Positions 12,234-27,200 are shown, counted from the stretch's first letter. The stretch is DNA of 64,000 nt from Macrostomum hystrix (GCA_950097015.1 CATNEN010000029.1:1550001-1614000), one strand, 5' to 3'. The notes: a model not told the origin generated them from the sequence alone. Numbers and translations: made by a program.

Positions 12234-15200
12234 CTAAAATGCATAAAATAAAGTACTGACTGACTGCCTGACTGCCTGACTGACTGCCTGACTGACTGAC
12301 TGACTGACTGACTGCCTGACTGACTGACTGACTGACTGCCTGACTGACTGCCTGCCTGACTGACTGACTGACTGACTGACTGACTGACTGCCTGACTGAC
12401 TGACTGCCTGACTGACTGACTGACTGACTGACTGACTGACTGACTGACTGACTGACTGAATGACTGACTGACTGACTGACTGACTGCCTGACTGACTGAC
12501 TGACTGCCTGACTGACTGACTGACTGCCTGACTGCCTGACTGACTGACTGCCTGACTGACTGACTGACTGACTGACTGACTGACTGACTGCCTGACTGAC
12601 TGACTGACTGACTGACCAGTAGCAGTCTCAATGCCACCAGTTCGTCCGCTCGGCGCCGACGTAGCCGAAGCTGAAGTTTCTTGCTCTAGCTCCGCAGCCG
12701 CCGCCTCCTCCTCCTCCTGCTGCTGCTCCGGCAGAGGCGGCCGGGCCACCGCCAGCCCAGCGTGACTGTTGGCTCGTCGATGCCGCTCGGCAGCCGCCGC
12801 GGCAGCCGAGTTATTCACCGCCGCTGTAGCCGCGGCCGCCGAGGTGGCGGAGAGGGCTGGCCCGGCAGCGGGCCGGCCGGCGGCCAAATCGTTGCTGGAG
12901 CCGGCCATGCTGGAATGCCGATCCAGGCGGCTGGACAGGCGGGGCGCCAGTTTGCGAATGCATTCGGCGAATTCGCTAGCCGTGCTGCTGGTCTCACTGG
13001 CTAGGAATGGCAATTTGGGCTTGTCTTGGCTAACGCGAAATTCCAGCATCAGCGGCTTAACGCGGCCGCTATTGTCCAGCGTCTGCTCGATGATGATGCG
13101 AAACTCGGCGCACCTGACCCGGCCAGAGGAGCCGCCGCTAATTAGGTCTACTTTTCTGCGATTCTCAGTGTCCGTATCGAATATGTGAATTATGCTCTCC
13201 ATTGGAATGATTGGCGGGCAGCTGACGGCTATCAAACTGGCGTGGCCGGGAGCCGCATCGCTGTTGGCTGCGGGTGTCTGTGGGGCCTGCTGAGACTGGC
13301 TCTGGGTCTGTTGCTGCTGCTGTTGCTGAGGTGACGCCTGTGGTTGCTGCTGCTGCTGCTGCGACGCAACGGACATGCTGGGGCCTGAGTTCAATGAGCG
13401 GCGGAAACTCGCTGTATAATTTCAGCAGCCTATCCCTAGGATGGAATTTTAATCCGCTAATATCCCGCAACAAGGATTCTGATTCTTTTAAAAAAGACGA
13501 AACCATGAGATTCGAATACCGTCAAATCTAACACAACCAAAATTGCAATACCCTAAAATCCCTTACCTACGATTTTAATCCCTGAATAGTTTCAGATGTA
13601 GGATTACAATCCCCACTAAATCCCACACTTAGGATTCCATTCCAACAAAAATCCCACACCTAGGATTCCATTCCAAAAAATCCCACACCTAGTAGAACTT
13701 TAACCCTCGAAAATCCCAGACCAGACTAGGATTTCAATAGGATTTATATTCGGCAATCCCAATTTCCGAATAGCTCACCAAGATGCTTGAGCAGCTGGTA
13801 CTTGATAGTTCGCCCCTCGTCAGACTCCGAGATGACTAGCAGGAACTCGGAGAACACAAACAGCCGCAGGCGATAGTTTTCTAGGCCTGGCATGTGCACC
13901 TCTTTAGTCTGGTATAGTCTACAGGTGTGCAAGTGGGATATCTGGTTCTTGAATCTGTGGATTTGACTGTCGTCCATCATAGACTTCTCCCAGAAGTTTG
14001 AGAACGATTTGCTGAGCACAAGCTGCCGACTGAGCTCTTTCAGCTTGACGCCGATACTGTTGCTATAGTCGCTGATGTCCTTGGCAACGTTGAGGCATAA
14101 CTCTAACGTCTCGGCGTCCTTGGCTACAATGGGGGATTAGGGAGAAAAATGCAGCCAGTTATAGCGATGTCAATTAGAAAAATTATACTTTTACACCCAA
14201 TCCCAGTTCATTAATCCATTTTACACCCAATCCCAGTTCATTAATCCATTTTACACCCGATCCCAGTTCATTAATCCATTTTACAACCAATCCCAGTTGA
14301 TTAACAGCATTTTACAACCAATCCCAGTTGATTAACAGCATTTTACAACCAATCCCAGTTGATTAACTCCATTTACACCCAATCCCAGTTGATTAACTCC
14401 ATTTACACCCAATCCCAGTTGATTAACTCCATTTACACCCAATCCCAGTTGATTAACTACATTTTACACCCAATCCCAGTTGATTAACTACATTTTACAC
14501 CCAATCCCAGATGATTAACTCCATTTTACAACCAATCCCAGTTGATTAACTCCATTTACACCCAATCCCAGTTGATTAACTACATTTTACACCCAATCCA
14601 AGTTCATTTAACAGGTCTCAGTTCATGAACACCATTGTCTCAATTCTAATTTTCCTCACCAGCGAAGCTGCAAACCGATTTGACCTTCTTGGCCTTCTTA
14701 AGCGCCGCGTCAAGCAGAGTAGCCATGCGCATAGTCTGCTGCATGTTGACGCTGTACAAATCAACAAACCGGCGCTTATTCATAACCGGATGCGACTCGG
14801 CCCTATTAAAGAAGTTGTTGACATCCTGATTTTCTCGGCGCAGACTGATCAGCTTCAGAATAATATCGTCCTCGTTAATATTGGACGTTTTTCGCTTAGT
14901 TGCAGTCTTGGCAAAGCCGAAGCTCAGGCTGAGTCGTTTGAATTCGAACACGTGATCTTCCTCGCCGTACCAGGCCAAAAGGCGTTCGCCAAATTTCTCT
15001 AACAGAGCCGACGGTCCGTTGCGAAAGTCTTCAAGGCTGCAGCCGCCGCGCAGACAGTTTACCAGGCTCTTGTACAGCGAAATGCAGTCTGGGACAAAGT
15101 GCAAGCCGAGCTGGTTGAGCATCTCTCTAGAGGCTAGGGGCCAGTCCTGCACAAACAGCTGGTGCAGAATTGTTAGGGCGCGCAGGTGACTCATTGAGCT

Positions 15201-18200
15201 GTACACAATCTCGTGCAGGGCCAGCTGGTACTCTTTGAGTCGATCAAAGTCTTTGTCGTAGATTTTGCGCAATTCGGATAGTCGACCATTCAGATCCATG
15301 TCCACAATGTAGGCGTGAAAGTCCACCTGGACAGACAGGATATCCGGGTGGCGGCTGACGACATCGCTAGGCAGCGACACAAGCGCCGACGGTGTTAGCG
15401 GTTGAGACCGGCCGCCCAGCTGCGAACCTTCGTCCTTTGGTTGGTCCTGCGGGACATTCGGACATTTAGATACTCAGCTGGGACATTGGGATGATAGAGG
15501 ATAAGACTCATCAGATACTCAGCTGGGGCATTGGGATGATAGAGGATAAGACTCATGAGACACTCAGCTGGGGCATTGGGATGATAGAGGATAAGACTCA
15601 TGAGACACTCAGCTGGGGCATTGGGATGATAGAGGATAAGACTCATCAGATACTCAGCTGGGACATTGTGGGGAGAAAGGATAAGAGTCATACGGCACTA
15701 AGGTTGTACACGCAGAGATATATTGAATTCCATTTAATTCGAGCTCATTAAACGAGTAAAATTCGCTCACGGAGGTTTCAGTTGCCAACGAGGCGTCGGC
15801 GGCAATGACGGTGGGCAAGTCGCCATTAACCAAAGTAGAAGCTGACGACACCGGCTGCAGACTTGGAGATCGAGACTGGCGACCGAACGCGGCCGCAGCC
15901 GCAGCATCAGCTTCTGCAGCAGTCAGATCAGCGGACTCTGCAATGTGGAACGGTTGACTGAAACATAGAAACACAGAAGCTAAGAATTAATAAGAGGCAA
16001 GCAAATCGAAGCATTCTTTCACCATTAGAAGCGGCATCCTGAAACACCGACTGTTGACTCTGCCGACGCGCCTGATGCTGCTGCTGCACCGTTAGCGAAC
16101 CATTTTCAAGGCCCGCTGCGGGCAGCTGCGGTTGCGGCGGCTTCTGATTGGCTGGTGACACTGAAGGTTTTGAAAATATTGTTTCTAAGGTATAGACTTC
16201 TATACATTTATAGACTTAAAAACTTGAATCTGAAGTGAATATGAATATGTTTAACATCCGTCCAATTAATCACCAGCATCGGCTTTTTTTGGGAATGAGT
16301 AAGTATCAAATCAGGACAAATAGAAGAATGGTAGTGACAATGAGTGAATGGGAGTGACAATGAGTGAATGGGAGTGATAATGAGTGAATGGGAGTGACAA
16401 TGAGTGAATGGGAGTGACAATGAGTGAATAGGAGTGACAATGAGTGAATGGGAGTGACAATGAGTGAATAGGAGTGACAATGAGTGAATAGGAGTGACAA
16501 TGAGTGAATAGGAATGACAATGAGTGAATGGGAGTGCAATGAGGGAATGGGAGTGTGAATGAGGGAACGGGAGTGTGAATGAGGGAATATCAGTGAGGTG
16601 AATGAGCAAGACAGTTGACAACTAAGGAGCCAACGGGAGTGAGTAAATTGAAGTCAAGGAGCTTGTCGATATGCATTATTATTATAGCAAAGCAAGTCAA
16701 TTAAAAAATATAATTTTTAAGCTGATAATTAATAAGCTGAAATAATTATAAGCTGAAATAAAATGGAAGCCGTTCATAATCATCTTAATCAACAGGTAAA
16801 AAATGCACTAAGGCTACCAGAATCATCACTGAAAAGCAAAACTGATCCTAGCTACGATTCCAGCTGATCCTAGCTACGATTCCAGCTGATCCTAGCTACG
16901 ATTCCAGCTGATCCTAGCTACGATTCCAGCTGATCCTAGCTACGATTCCAGCTGATCCTAGCTACGGTTCCCGCTGATCCTAGCTACGATTCCAGCTGAT
17001 CCTAGCTACGATTCCAGCTGATTCTAGCTTCCATTCCAGCTGATCCTAGCTACGGTTCCAGCTGATCCTAGATACGATTCCAGCTGATCCTAGCTACGGT
17101 TCCAGCTGATTCTAGCTTCCATTCCAGCTGATCCTAGCTACGATTCCAGCTGATTCTAGCTTCCATTCCAGCTGATCCTAGCTACGATTCCAGCTGATCC
17201 TAGCTACGATTCCAGCTGATCCTAGCTACGATTCCAGCTGATCCTAGCTACGATTCCAGCTGATCCTAGCTACGGTTCCCGCTGATCCTAGCTACGATTC
17301 CAGCTGATCCTAGCTACGATTCCAGCTGATTCTAGCTTCCATTCCAGCTGATCCTAGCTACGGTTCCAGCTGATCCTAGATACGATTCCAGCTGATCCTA
17401 GCTACGGTTCCAGCTGATTCTAGCTTCCATTCCAGCTGATCCTAGCTACGATTCCAGCTGATTCTAGCTTCCATTCCAGCTGATCCTAGCTACGATTCCA
17501 GCTGATCTTAGCTTCGATTTCAGCTGATCCTAGCTACGATTCCAGCTGATCCTAGCTACGATTCCAACTGATCCTAGCTACGATTCTAGGCGGATTCAAA
17601 GCGACAAAGCTAAGCAGAACAGTCTGTAATGTACCGTTGCAATCTGAGATTTCTAAGAAGCAGTCATCGGCCAGCTGGGCAATAAACAGCGACTTTCCAA
17701 CCTTCTGATCCGAGAAGCGACGTAACCTTGAACGATCTACGTTTTTAAGTCGAGAACAGTCGAGATTATAAGTAGTACAATTAAAGGATATTAAATTTAG
17801 TAGGCAGAGCAAAGGTAGGGATAAACAAAAAAGAAAATTGGGCAAATAGTTTAAGGATTTGATTAAATGTGAAGACGAGGGTAAAGAGGTAGTAGCCGAA
17901 TATTCTAATTGAAAGTATTTGCAACACAATGAATTTTGTAACTCAGGAAGAAAGATACAAACAGTTCAAGCATCACAAAAAATTTACTCAACTTCAATTT
18001 TCAAAACCGATGCGCAAAGCTCACGTTCTTTAATATTCTAATATTCTACAAAGCTTTGAAGGATTGAAAATTCTCGTCCAAGGCCGAACTCTAGGCACCA
18101 AGATAGGAAAGGGCAACCTTCAATTGGAGGCCTTTGATAAGAGCTTCGGATTCCTAGCCGAGAGGTTTGTGGTTCGAATCTCCTTGAGCGAGACACACTC

Positions 18201-21200
18201 AAGTTTAGCATTAGTTTTACAAGTTTAGCCAGGTGAAATCGATAATCGGATTGGTTAGGGGGAAGGTAAAAAAGCAAGAGTTTATCGTGCGCAAGTACAC
18301 AGGTAGGTTAGCAGGGTGTGCAAAAACAGAAGAGACCTTCAAATGCAATAAATATAATCATCTAGCAGGCGTGTACCTTTAAACGAGCCGCTTGATTTGC
18401 GTCTGTGTTCCTCTATTAGTAGGAGGGAAGAATTCACGGGAATAAAAGAAATATTAAAACAAGTGAGACTAGATGACACTTTGTTTTAATTAATTAACAA
18501 GTCGAACTTGTGTATAAAACCGGTGATAAATGCGCGTCACTTACTACTCTCACGAGAGCCACTGAGGCTGCGCGCCAGCAGGCTGAGCTTGGAGGCGCTG
18601 CAGTTAATCGGCTTCACTTTTTCAATGCAGGCCGGGTGCGAGGCCACCTCGCAGTCGCCGACTGAATTTTTTGTTGGAATTGAGAGAAAAATGAATTTGT
18701 GAATGTGGAATTCGATAATCCTCTTATGAGTTAAAACTTTACATAATTAAAAGATTTAAGTAGGCAAGCCTTAAAACCGATAACTCACAATCACAATAGA
18801 TAATCCAAATAACAAGTGCGATAATCCCTTAAGTAAAATTTCACCATATCCAACTAAAATTAGAAATACCAAATTCTTCTGCGATAATCTTGTGATAATC
18901 TATAATAATAATAATAATAATAAATAAATAGTCAAAATGCGACAATTCCGTCACGTTAAATTCTACAATCCCTAATTAAAAATCTATAATTATCACCCAA
19001 AATAAGTTCTTCTTGTAGTAACACTAGAATGCCAAACTACGAGAAATTTGACTTATCCCTAGGCCAAATTCTAGGTCTTTAATGCTTATGCGATAATCCG
19101 CGCTTATACAATTCCTAAACCGAGGTCGATAATCCATTGTGGTCAACAAAATCTATAATCGCTAAGGTAAAATTCGAAAATTCCGAATCCAGGTGCGATA
19201 ATCCCTATCGAAGTAGAATAATCCAAAAAAAAAAAATGCGTAATCCACAAGTAAAACTCGAAAAATATCAAGCGAAATTAGATAATACTCAAGTTAAATC
19301 GGATGGATAACATGAAGCATTGTCAGAAACTGCTCACTCACCTGTGCAAACATATCCCTGTGGTCCGGGTCCACAGAGCAGCCGGCCGCAGCCGGAGCAG
19401 GCCTGGAGTCGGTCCAGTTCAACCAGTCGCAGCAGATGCGGCCCCCGCTTTTCAAACGTAGCCGACAGCCTCCTGCCGCCGCCATGGCGCGGACAATTGA
19501 GAATAGGCGCCGGCCAATCAGAGACAGCCGCGTCGGCTGGTCGCAGTTGAAACACGTGATCGAGCACCGTTGCTAGGCAACCAGCTTCTAAAGCGCCGCC
19601 AAACGATGCGCCAGCTAAGAATTGCAAATGAGCCTGCATGATTGGCTTTGATTTGCTCATAAACAGTTGCTGCTTGTCCTCGGACAGGTCCTCGCGTAGG
19701 CTGTCTATGGCCGGGAGGATGTCAGACACAAAGCCGTCGCGGCGCTTAGCGAGAACCTCCTGTGGGATGAACGAGAGGGGCATACTAATTAGATGACGAG
19801 GCACTTAGGGTATACGCGTCGTTACTCCAGTCCAGCCATTTACCCGAAAGCCCGAATATAAGACGGGCTGGTTTAGGGCAATGACCCAATAAGGGCAGAT
19901 GAGAAGGGCGAATAAGTTCTCATACCTGTCCGATAGATCGAACGAGAATATCCCCGAGCGGAATGAGACGATCTTGCAGGTCACGCAGTCGATTAGCGAT
20001 TCGCTCAACCTGAGCATCGGTTGGCTGTCTAGTGAACAGCTCGCTCAGGCCGCGCACCGAGTCGGCCAGCTCAAGACGCGGCAGGCCCAGCTCCGGGTCA
20101 AGAGTCTGGACGCCAGACTGCAGGCTGAGCGGCGCGTCCCGGTGCAGATAAGTCGAATAGAGGGCGTAGGCGGCCCGCTTGGCCTGCTTGGGAGGAAACT
20201 CGCGCCTGCGCCAGTCGTCTGCGATCCAATCGAATATCTGAAGATTTGGGATTTGGGGATCAGAGATTTAGAATAGGCGATTCTGAATTAAGGTATTGCG
20301 ATTCAGGATTAAGGGCTTGCGATTCGGGATTAAGGGATTGCTATTTGGGATTATGGGATTGCGATTCGGGATTAAGGGATTGCGATTCGGGATTAAGGGA
20401 TTGCGATTCGGGATTAAGGTATTGCGATTCAGGATTAAGGGCTTGCGATTCGGGATTAAGGGATTGCTATTTGGGATTATGGGATTGCGATTCGGGATTA
20501 AGGGATTGCGATTCGGGATTAAGGTATTGCGATTCAGGATTAAGGGCTTGCGATTCGGGATTAAGGGATTGCTATTTGGGATTATGGGATTGCGATTCGG
20601 GATTAAGGGATTGCGATTCGGGATTAAGGGATTGCGATTCGGGATTAAGGGATTGCGATTCGGGATTATGGGATTGCGATTCGGGATTAAGGGATTGCGA
20701 TTCGGGATTAAGGGATTGCGATTCGGGATTAAGGGATTGCGATTCGGGATTAAAGGATTGCGATTCGGGATTAAGGGATTGAGATTCGGAATTAAGGGAT
20801 TGAGATTCAGGATTAAAGGATTGCGATTCGGAATGAAGGGATTGCGATTCGAAATTAAGGATGGTATTTCAGGATTTGGGTATGCCGATCCGGGATTAAG
20901 GGATGACGATTTGGTATTTCAAGATTTAGAATCGGCGAATGCAGATTAGGGATTGCGCTTCTAATATTAAAATTCGGATAAAGGAAATAACTTGCTATGT
21001 AGAATGGGATTGTTGCGCTGCAAAATAGGAAACTGGTGACTGCATAAAGAAGAAGGTAAATAACAGATTTTTTACAAAATAAACTTACCACAAAGTTCAA
21101 CGGCTTGTACCATTTAGCTTCCTTTCTAGCCAGCATGGAGTGCAGAAACACGAGCATAGCCGGTTTAAATTGTTTCATCCGAGCATAGCCGGATAGGTAG

Positions 21201-24200
21201 GTCTTTAGAGTCTGCGCGAATAAATAAAATAAGAGACAAACGATGTAACCCCAGCTATTCAGAAGTAAGGAAGTTGTAGAAAATCATCACAGATAATCGA
21301 GTTTGATCAATAAAAATGTAGTACTTAATAGAATGGGGGCTGATTGGCTGAGTGGTCTAAGGCATTCGCCCCTCGCACCAAGTTTCCTGAGCCCGATTCC
21401 GCGGCGAGGCCACATTTATTTGGGGCGCAGCCGCGGAGAGAAGGCTAAAGGGGCTTGTCGTGCAATTTACGCCCGTGAGGGTCAACCTCCAAGGCACAGT
21501 GCACGATGAGAAAGTCAGGGCAGATGTACACACCTGTGTGAGCGTGTGCTCAGGGCAGATGTACACACCTGTGTGAGCGTGTGCTCAGGGCAGATGTACA
21601 CACCTGTGTAAGCGTGTGCTCAGGAGTCAGCGGAATGGGCAAAATTTTCTTCATCAAACGATTATAATTTTTTGGTATCGAGGTTTCCTTAAAAGGCCGC
21701 TTTTACATGAATTTTTGGATAACATCCCGTCAATGGGATAAAAATTGAGCACGGAGTTGAAACCGCCAAAATAAAAAAAATCTAATCTTGGGTGTTCAGT
21801 CCATGGACTGGGGGGACGCGAAACGCACCATCAATTACCCCAACTGATGCCGTTACCCATTTAACAGCGGGGTGAACTGAAGCAATGCAGAGTTAAGAAT
21901 CTTGCCAAAGGACACGAATTGTTCCAGTGGAGTCAGCAGGAATCGAACTTCCGACCTTTAAGTGATGAGTCCAATCACTAGGCTACAACCCCATGTAAGA
22001 TGTAAGTGATTGGCTTATTCTAGCATAAAATGCACAACTCACCGCCAATGCTTTCTCCATGCTCTGCGAGTCTGGCGTCTCTCGATTGAAATTCGGATCC
22101 AGCGACATAAAAGACGACATCTCTATTTCTGGCTCCTCTTCCTCGTCATCTTCGTCGTCATCTCCCTGATCGTCCTCGGACTGAGAGGCCCGCTGGCGAC
22201 CGGCGTAGCGCAGGCCCTGATTTGTGCGCAGAGCTCTCTGAACAAATAGAGAAATATGCAGTTGGTAAGACAGGTATACAACAGCAAGTCAGTCAGGTCC
22301 GGAAACTTGGAACAGAAAGAATAAGTAGATTAAAAACTTATTTCATCGATCAGTGAAAATATATAGGATCATGGCTTAAAACTGAGTTAAAAGTTGCATC
22401 TAATAATAATAATAATAACTGCAGGAGGGCTGCAGGCAGTGGCACATCAATTGGTGACACTGGACCCGCAGCCAGCGAGGAGGCAATTCTGCCCATTCCG
22501 CTGACTCCTGATCACACACGTACACAGGTGTGTACATCTGCCCTGACTTTCTCATCGTCAGGCAGGGTACACTCTCAATGTGCCTTAGAGGTTGACCCTC
22601 GCGGGCGTAAACTACACGACAAGCCCCAAGCCTTCTCTCAGCGGCTGCGCCCCAAATGAATTGGACCTTGTGCGAGTGGCAAACGCGTTAACCGCTCTGC
22701 CACTCGCCCCCCCCTAAAAGTTGCATGAAAATAGAAATAAATAAAATAGGAATAGGACTAGACACGGACACAGTCGGCAGCGGCGCTGCTTCTGTGTTTA
22801 ACAGCGGTGCGACGCCAACGGCAATTGAATTTACTGCCACCGCTGTCACCGACACTGCCATTGCCGCCGCTTCTGCAGATTTGCGAGGCCTGGAAAGTAT
22901 TTACACCAAGAGAGGCGCCATGCGGGTACATTGGGGTGGTGGGTGCAGATTTGCTGGTGAGCCACTGTACATAGGGGTGGTGGGTGCAGATTTGCTGGTG
23001 AACCATTGTACATTGAGGGAGGTGTGTGCACATTTGCTGGTGAGCCACTGTACATTGAGGGGGTGGGTGCAGATGTGCTGGTGGGCCACTGTACATTGAG
23101 GGAGGTGTGTGCACATTTGCTGGTGAGCCACTGTACATTGAGGGGGGTGGGTGCAGATGTGCTGGTGGGCCACTGTACATTGGGGTGGTGGGTGCAGATT
23201 TGCTAGTGAGCCACTGTACATTGGGGTGGTGGGTGCAGATGTGCTGGTGGGCCACTGTACATGGGGGTAGTGGTGCAGATGTGCTGTTGGGCCACTGTAC
23301 ATGGGAGTAGCATGGGAGTAGTGGTGCAGATGTGCTGGTGGGCCACTGTACATGGGAGTAGTGGTGCAGATGTGCTGGTGGGCCACTGTACATTGGGGGG
23401 AGTGGGTGCAGATTCAGAGGCACTGGTGAATTTCTAAGCGTTCTCTTCCGGCCTAGAATAGCAGTACAACGCACCCGATCAGCTGAAACGAATCCAGACG
23501 CAATAGCGTCCTCATCAGTCGCCGACGGCATTGGTGACTTCGGCGTCGACAACGGGCTACAGGGGGCGTCAGTGGACATGCCGGGATCAAAGTGTAGATC
23601 TATGCGAGTCTGCGAGACGGAGCTGCCGACAGAGGGTCCTCCGACCTGTGGTCAATTTTATTAGAGGCTATATTAAGAAAAATAACATGGATTTTACCCT
23701 GTTAATTAATAATTGTAATAATTGATTACACCTGCCCAATTAGATCTGGGGGGACGCCTAACCCACTCTGAATTACCCCAGCTGATGCGGGTACCTATTT
23801 AACAGCTGGGTGAAGTGAAGCCATGCAGAGTTAAGTGTCCTGCTAAAGAACACAAAAATTGTTCCAGTTGAGTCGCGAATCGAACCCCCAACCTTTAAAT
23901 TAATCCAGACGAGTTATAAGTACAGGCTTTGGCACTGCCACGTGCGAACTAAATCAACGGAGAATTAAGTGTCCTGCTCAAGGATCGAGATTCGAGTTCC
24001 TAACCTCCCAGTGGGAAGTCCTAAGCTCTAAACATTAGGGTACTCGTAAAATCTGCCCAGTCCTATGACTGGTACTCGAGAACCATTTAGACTAATAAGG
24101 CAAGTATCTCCACCAGTCTCAGTCGGAATGCCTAAACTATTGACGGATTCAATCCAGAGTTGCTAAAATCAATGAGAACTCACAGGCGAAGCGCGAAGAG

Positions 24201-27200
24201 CTGCAACTGCCGACTGCGGCAACGGCGGCAGTCGGACAGAGCTGGCAAAGTCCAGAGCCGATTCAATCGGACAATATCCGGCCGGCCTTGGGCAGTAGCG
24301 ATCTAGGAGGGCGCGCAGTCGGACAAAGGACTTCTCAACCCTGGACCAGTTGTCTGCTGCTGATGCGGACTGCTGCTGAATGTCTCCGCTGCCGCCTACG
24401 CTCGCTTGAATCGCTTTCTGATTTTTTAGAGAAAAGCGAATTGAGAAATAGCGTTAGGAATTTGGAATCTTCTTAGGCACGTATTTAAACAAACTATAGA
24501 GAGGCTGGCTACTAACTAGGTAGATTTGAGATGCTAGCTGCTCAAACTGAGGATTTGAGATGCTAGCTGCTCAACCTGAGGATTTGAGATACTAGCTGCT
24601 CAACCTGAGGATTCGAGATACTAGCTGCTCAACCTGAGGATTCGAGATACTAGCTGCTCATCCTGAGGATTTGAGATACTAGCTGCTCAAACTGAGGATT
24701 CGAGATACTAGCTGCTCAACCTGAGGATTTGTGAGGCTAACTGCTCATTGTGAGAATTTGAGATACTAGCTGCTCAACCTGAGGATTAGAGATGCTAGCT
24801 GCTCATCCTGAGGATATGTGAGGCTAGCTGCTCATCCTGAGGATTCGAGATACTAGCTGCTCATCCTGAGGATTTGAGATACTGGCTGCTCAACCTGAGG
24901 ATTTGAGATACTAGCTGCTCAACCTGAGGATTCGAGATGCTAGCTGCTCATCCTGAGGATTTGTGAGGCTAGCTGCTCAACCTGAGGATTTGAGATACTG
25001 GCTGCTCAACCTGAGGATTTGAGATACTAGCTGCTCATCCTGAGGATTCGAGATACTAACTGCTCAACCTGAGGATTCGAGATACTGGCTGCTCAACCTG
25101 AGGATTTGAGATACTAGCTGCTCAACCTGAGGATTCGAGATACTAGCTGCTCAACCTGAGGATTTGTGATACTAGCTGCTCATCCTAAGGAATCGAGAAA
25201 CTAGCTGCTCAACCTGAGAATTTGTGAGGCTAGCTGCTCAACCTGAGGATTCGAGATACTAGCTGCTCATCCTGAGGATTTGTGAGGCTAGCTGCTCAAC
25301 CTGAGGATTCGAGATAATAGCTGCTCAACCTGAGGATTCGAGATACTGGCTGCTCAACCTGAGGATTTGAGATACTAGCTGCTCATCCTGAGGATTCGAG
25401 ATACTAACTGCTCAACCTGAGGATTCGAGATACTGGCTGCTCAACCTGAGGATTTGAGATACTAGCTGCTCAACCTGAGGATTCGAGATACTAGCTGCTC
25501 AACCTGAGGATTTGTGAGGCTAGCTGCTCAAACTGAGGATTCGAGATACTAGCTGCTCAACCTGAGGATTCGAGATGCTAGCTGCTCATCCTGAGGATTT
25601 GTGAGGCTAGCTGCTCAACCTGAGGATTCGAGATACTGGCTGCTCAACCTGAGGATTTGAGATACTAGCTGCTCATCCTGAGGATTCGAGATACTAACTG
25701 CTCAACCTGAGGATTCGAGATGCTAGCTGCTCATCCTGAGGATTCGAGATACTAGCTGCTCATCCTGAGGATTTGAGATACTAACTGCTCAACCTGAGGA
25801 TTCGAGATGCTAGCTGCTCATCCTGAGGATTTGTGAGGCTAGCTGCTCAACCTGAGGATTCGAGATACTAGCTGCTCATCCTGAGGATTTGAGATACTAA
25901 CTGCTCAACCTGAGGATTCGAGATGCTAGCTGCTCATCCTGAGGATTCGAGATACTAGCTGCTCATCCTGAGGATTTGAGATACTAACTGCTCAACCTGA
26001 GGATTCGAGATGCTAGCTGCTCATCCTGAGGATTTGTGAGGCTAGCTGCTCAACCTGAGGATTCGAGATACTAGCTGCTCATCCTGAGGATTTGAGATAC
26101 TAACTGCTCAACCTGAGGATTCGAGATGCTAGCTGCTCATCCTGAGGATTTGTGAGGCTAGCTGCTCATCCTGAGGATTCGAGATACTGGCTACTCAACC
26201 TGAGGTTTGTGCGGCCAGCAACTCAACACGCAATGCAATAAACTAAATATGGTTATGATTCATTACTTACACTTTTAAACAATAAGGAACTTAAGTCCCA
26301 TTAAAAAAAGACGAATTCGTTAAAATGTAGAAAAGCAAAAACTAGAGAAAAACTTACTGTTATGCGATAGTGTATATAGTTTAACAAGCTTGAATCTACG
26401 ACTGAAGGATTGCAAGCTCCAGTTCAAGGTAGTTTAGATAAACTGGGGCACTTTATTTAATCCTGATAAGGTTTAATATAGGAGTGGAGTGTACGTTGGC
26501 CCTCCTATATGGCGAGCTAGTGTTTGAAGTTTTTGTACACAACTGGCCTATAAACGAATATAAATGAACCAGTGAGAGGCGAGGCGTGGGTTTTATTCAG
26601 CTCTGCTATTAGAGTACACTTAAATCTGTTTCTGATTGATGTACATAGCGGAACAGCATGTGTTAAAGCGTTTAATATTGTACACTATAGAAACGATAAA
26701 TTTACAATTTGTTTCAATTTGCGTCAAACCTACACAGGAAGTGTCTAATAATAATAAGTAATAACTTAAATAGTACAAACGCTTTATAAATTCACAGCTC
26801 CATAGGCGCTACGATTGCCTTTTATACAAATATCGTTGAAAAGTATACCGATGTCTGGCTATATACCATACCACCACACTATTACGAGCACGAATTTAAA
26901 AGATAAATTTCTAAGAAATTTTGTTGACAGTTTATGAAAAGTTTTGTGCACTTTAAATCAAGCTGTTAATTGTTAAGTTAAGATATAAAATGACTTATTA
27001 TATAGAAGATCGATTGGAAAAAAATCTGATGTTTTTGTTATACTGGTTCTTTTTGCGCACGAATTTAAAGACAAAATAGACAAAAAAGAATGCATTGCAA
27101 TTCGAAAGTTTTGAAGAAAAGTTTGTATGAAATAAAAGCTTTATATGAAACACGCAAAGTAAAAATAGATGACTCACGAGGACATCCTGATAGGCTTCAG

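Noticed and set aside
12234-12637. Minus-strand (VSQS)n coding extension of RhoGEF exon 19
   Set aside because: The open frame comes from (GTCA)n. A phase-1 GTCAGT donor at 12617 and acceptor at 12233 join to exon 20 and leave the repeat as intron.
24530-26215. CRISPR-like array
   Set aside because: Copies are directly adjacent with no unique spacers, and the context is an animal intron. The same holds for all arrays in the window.
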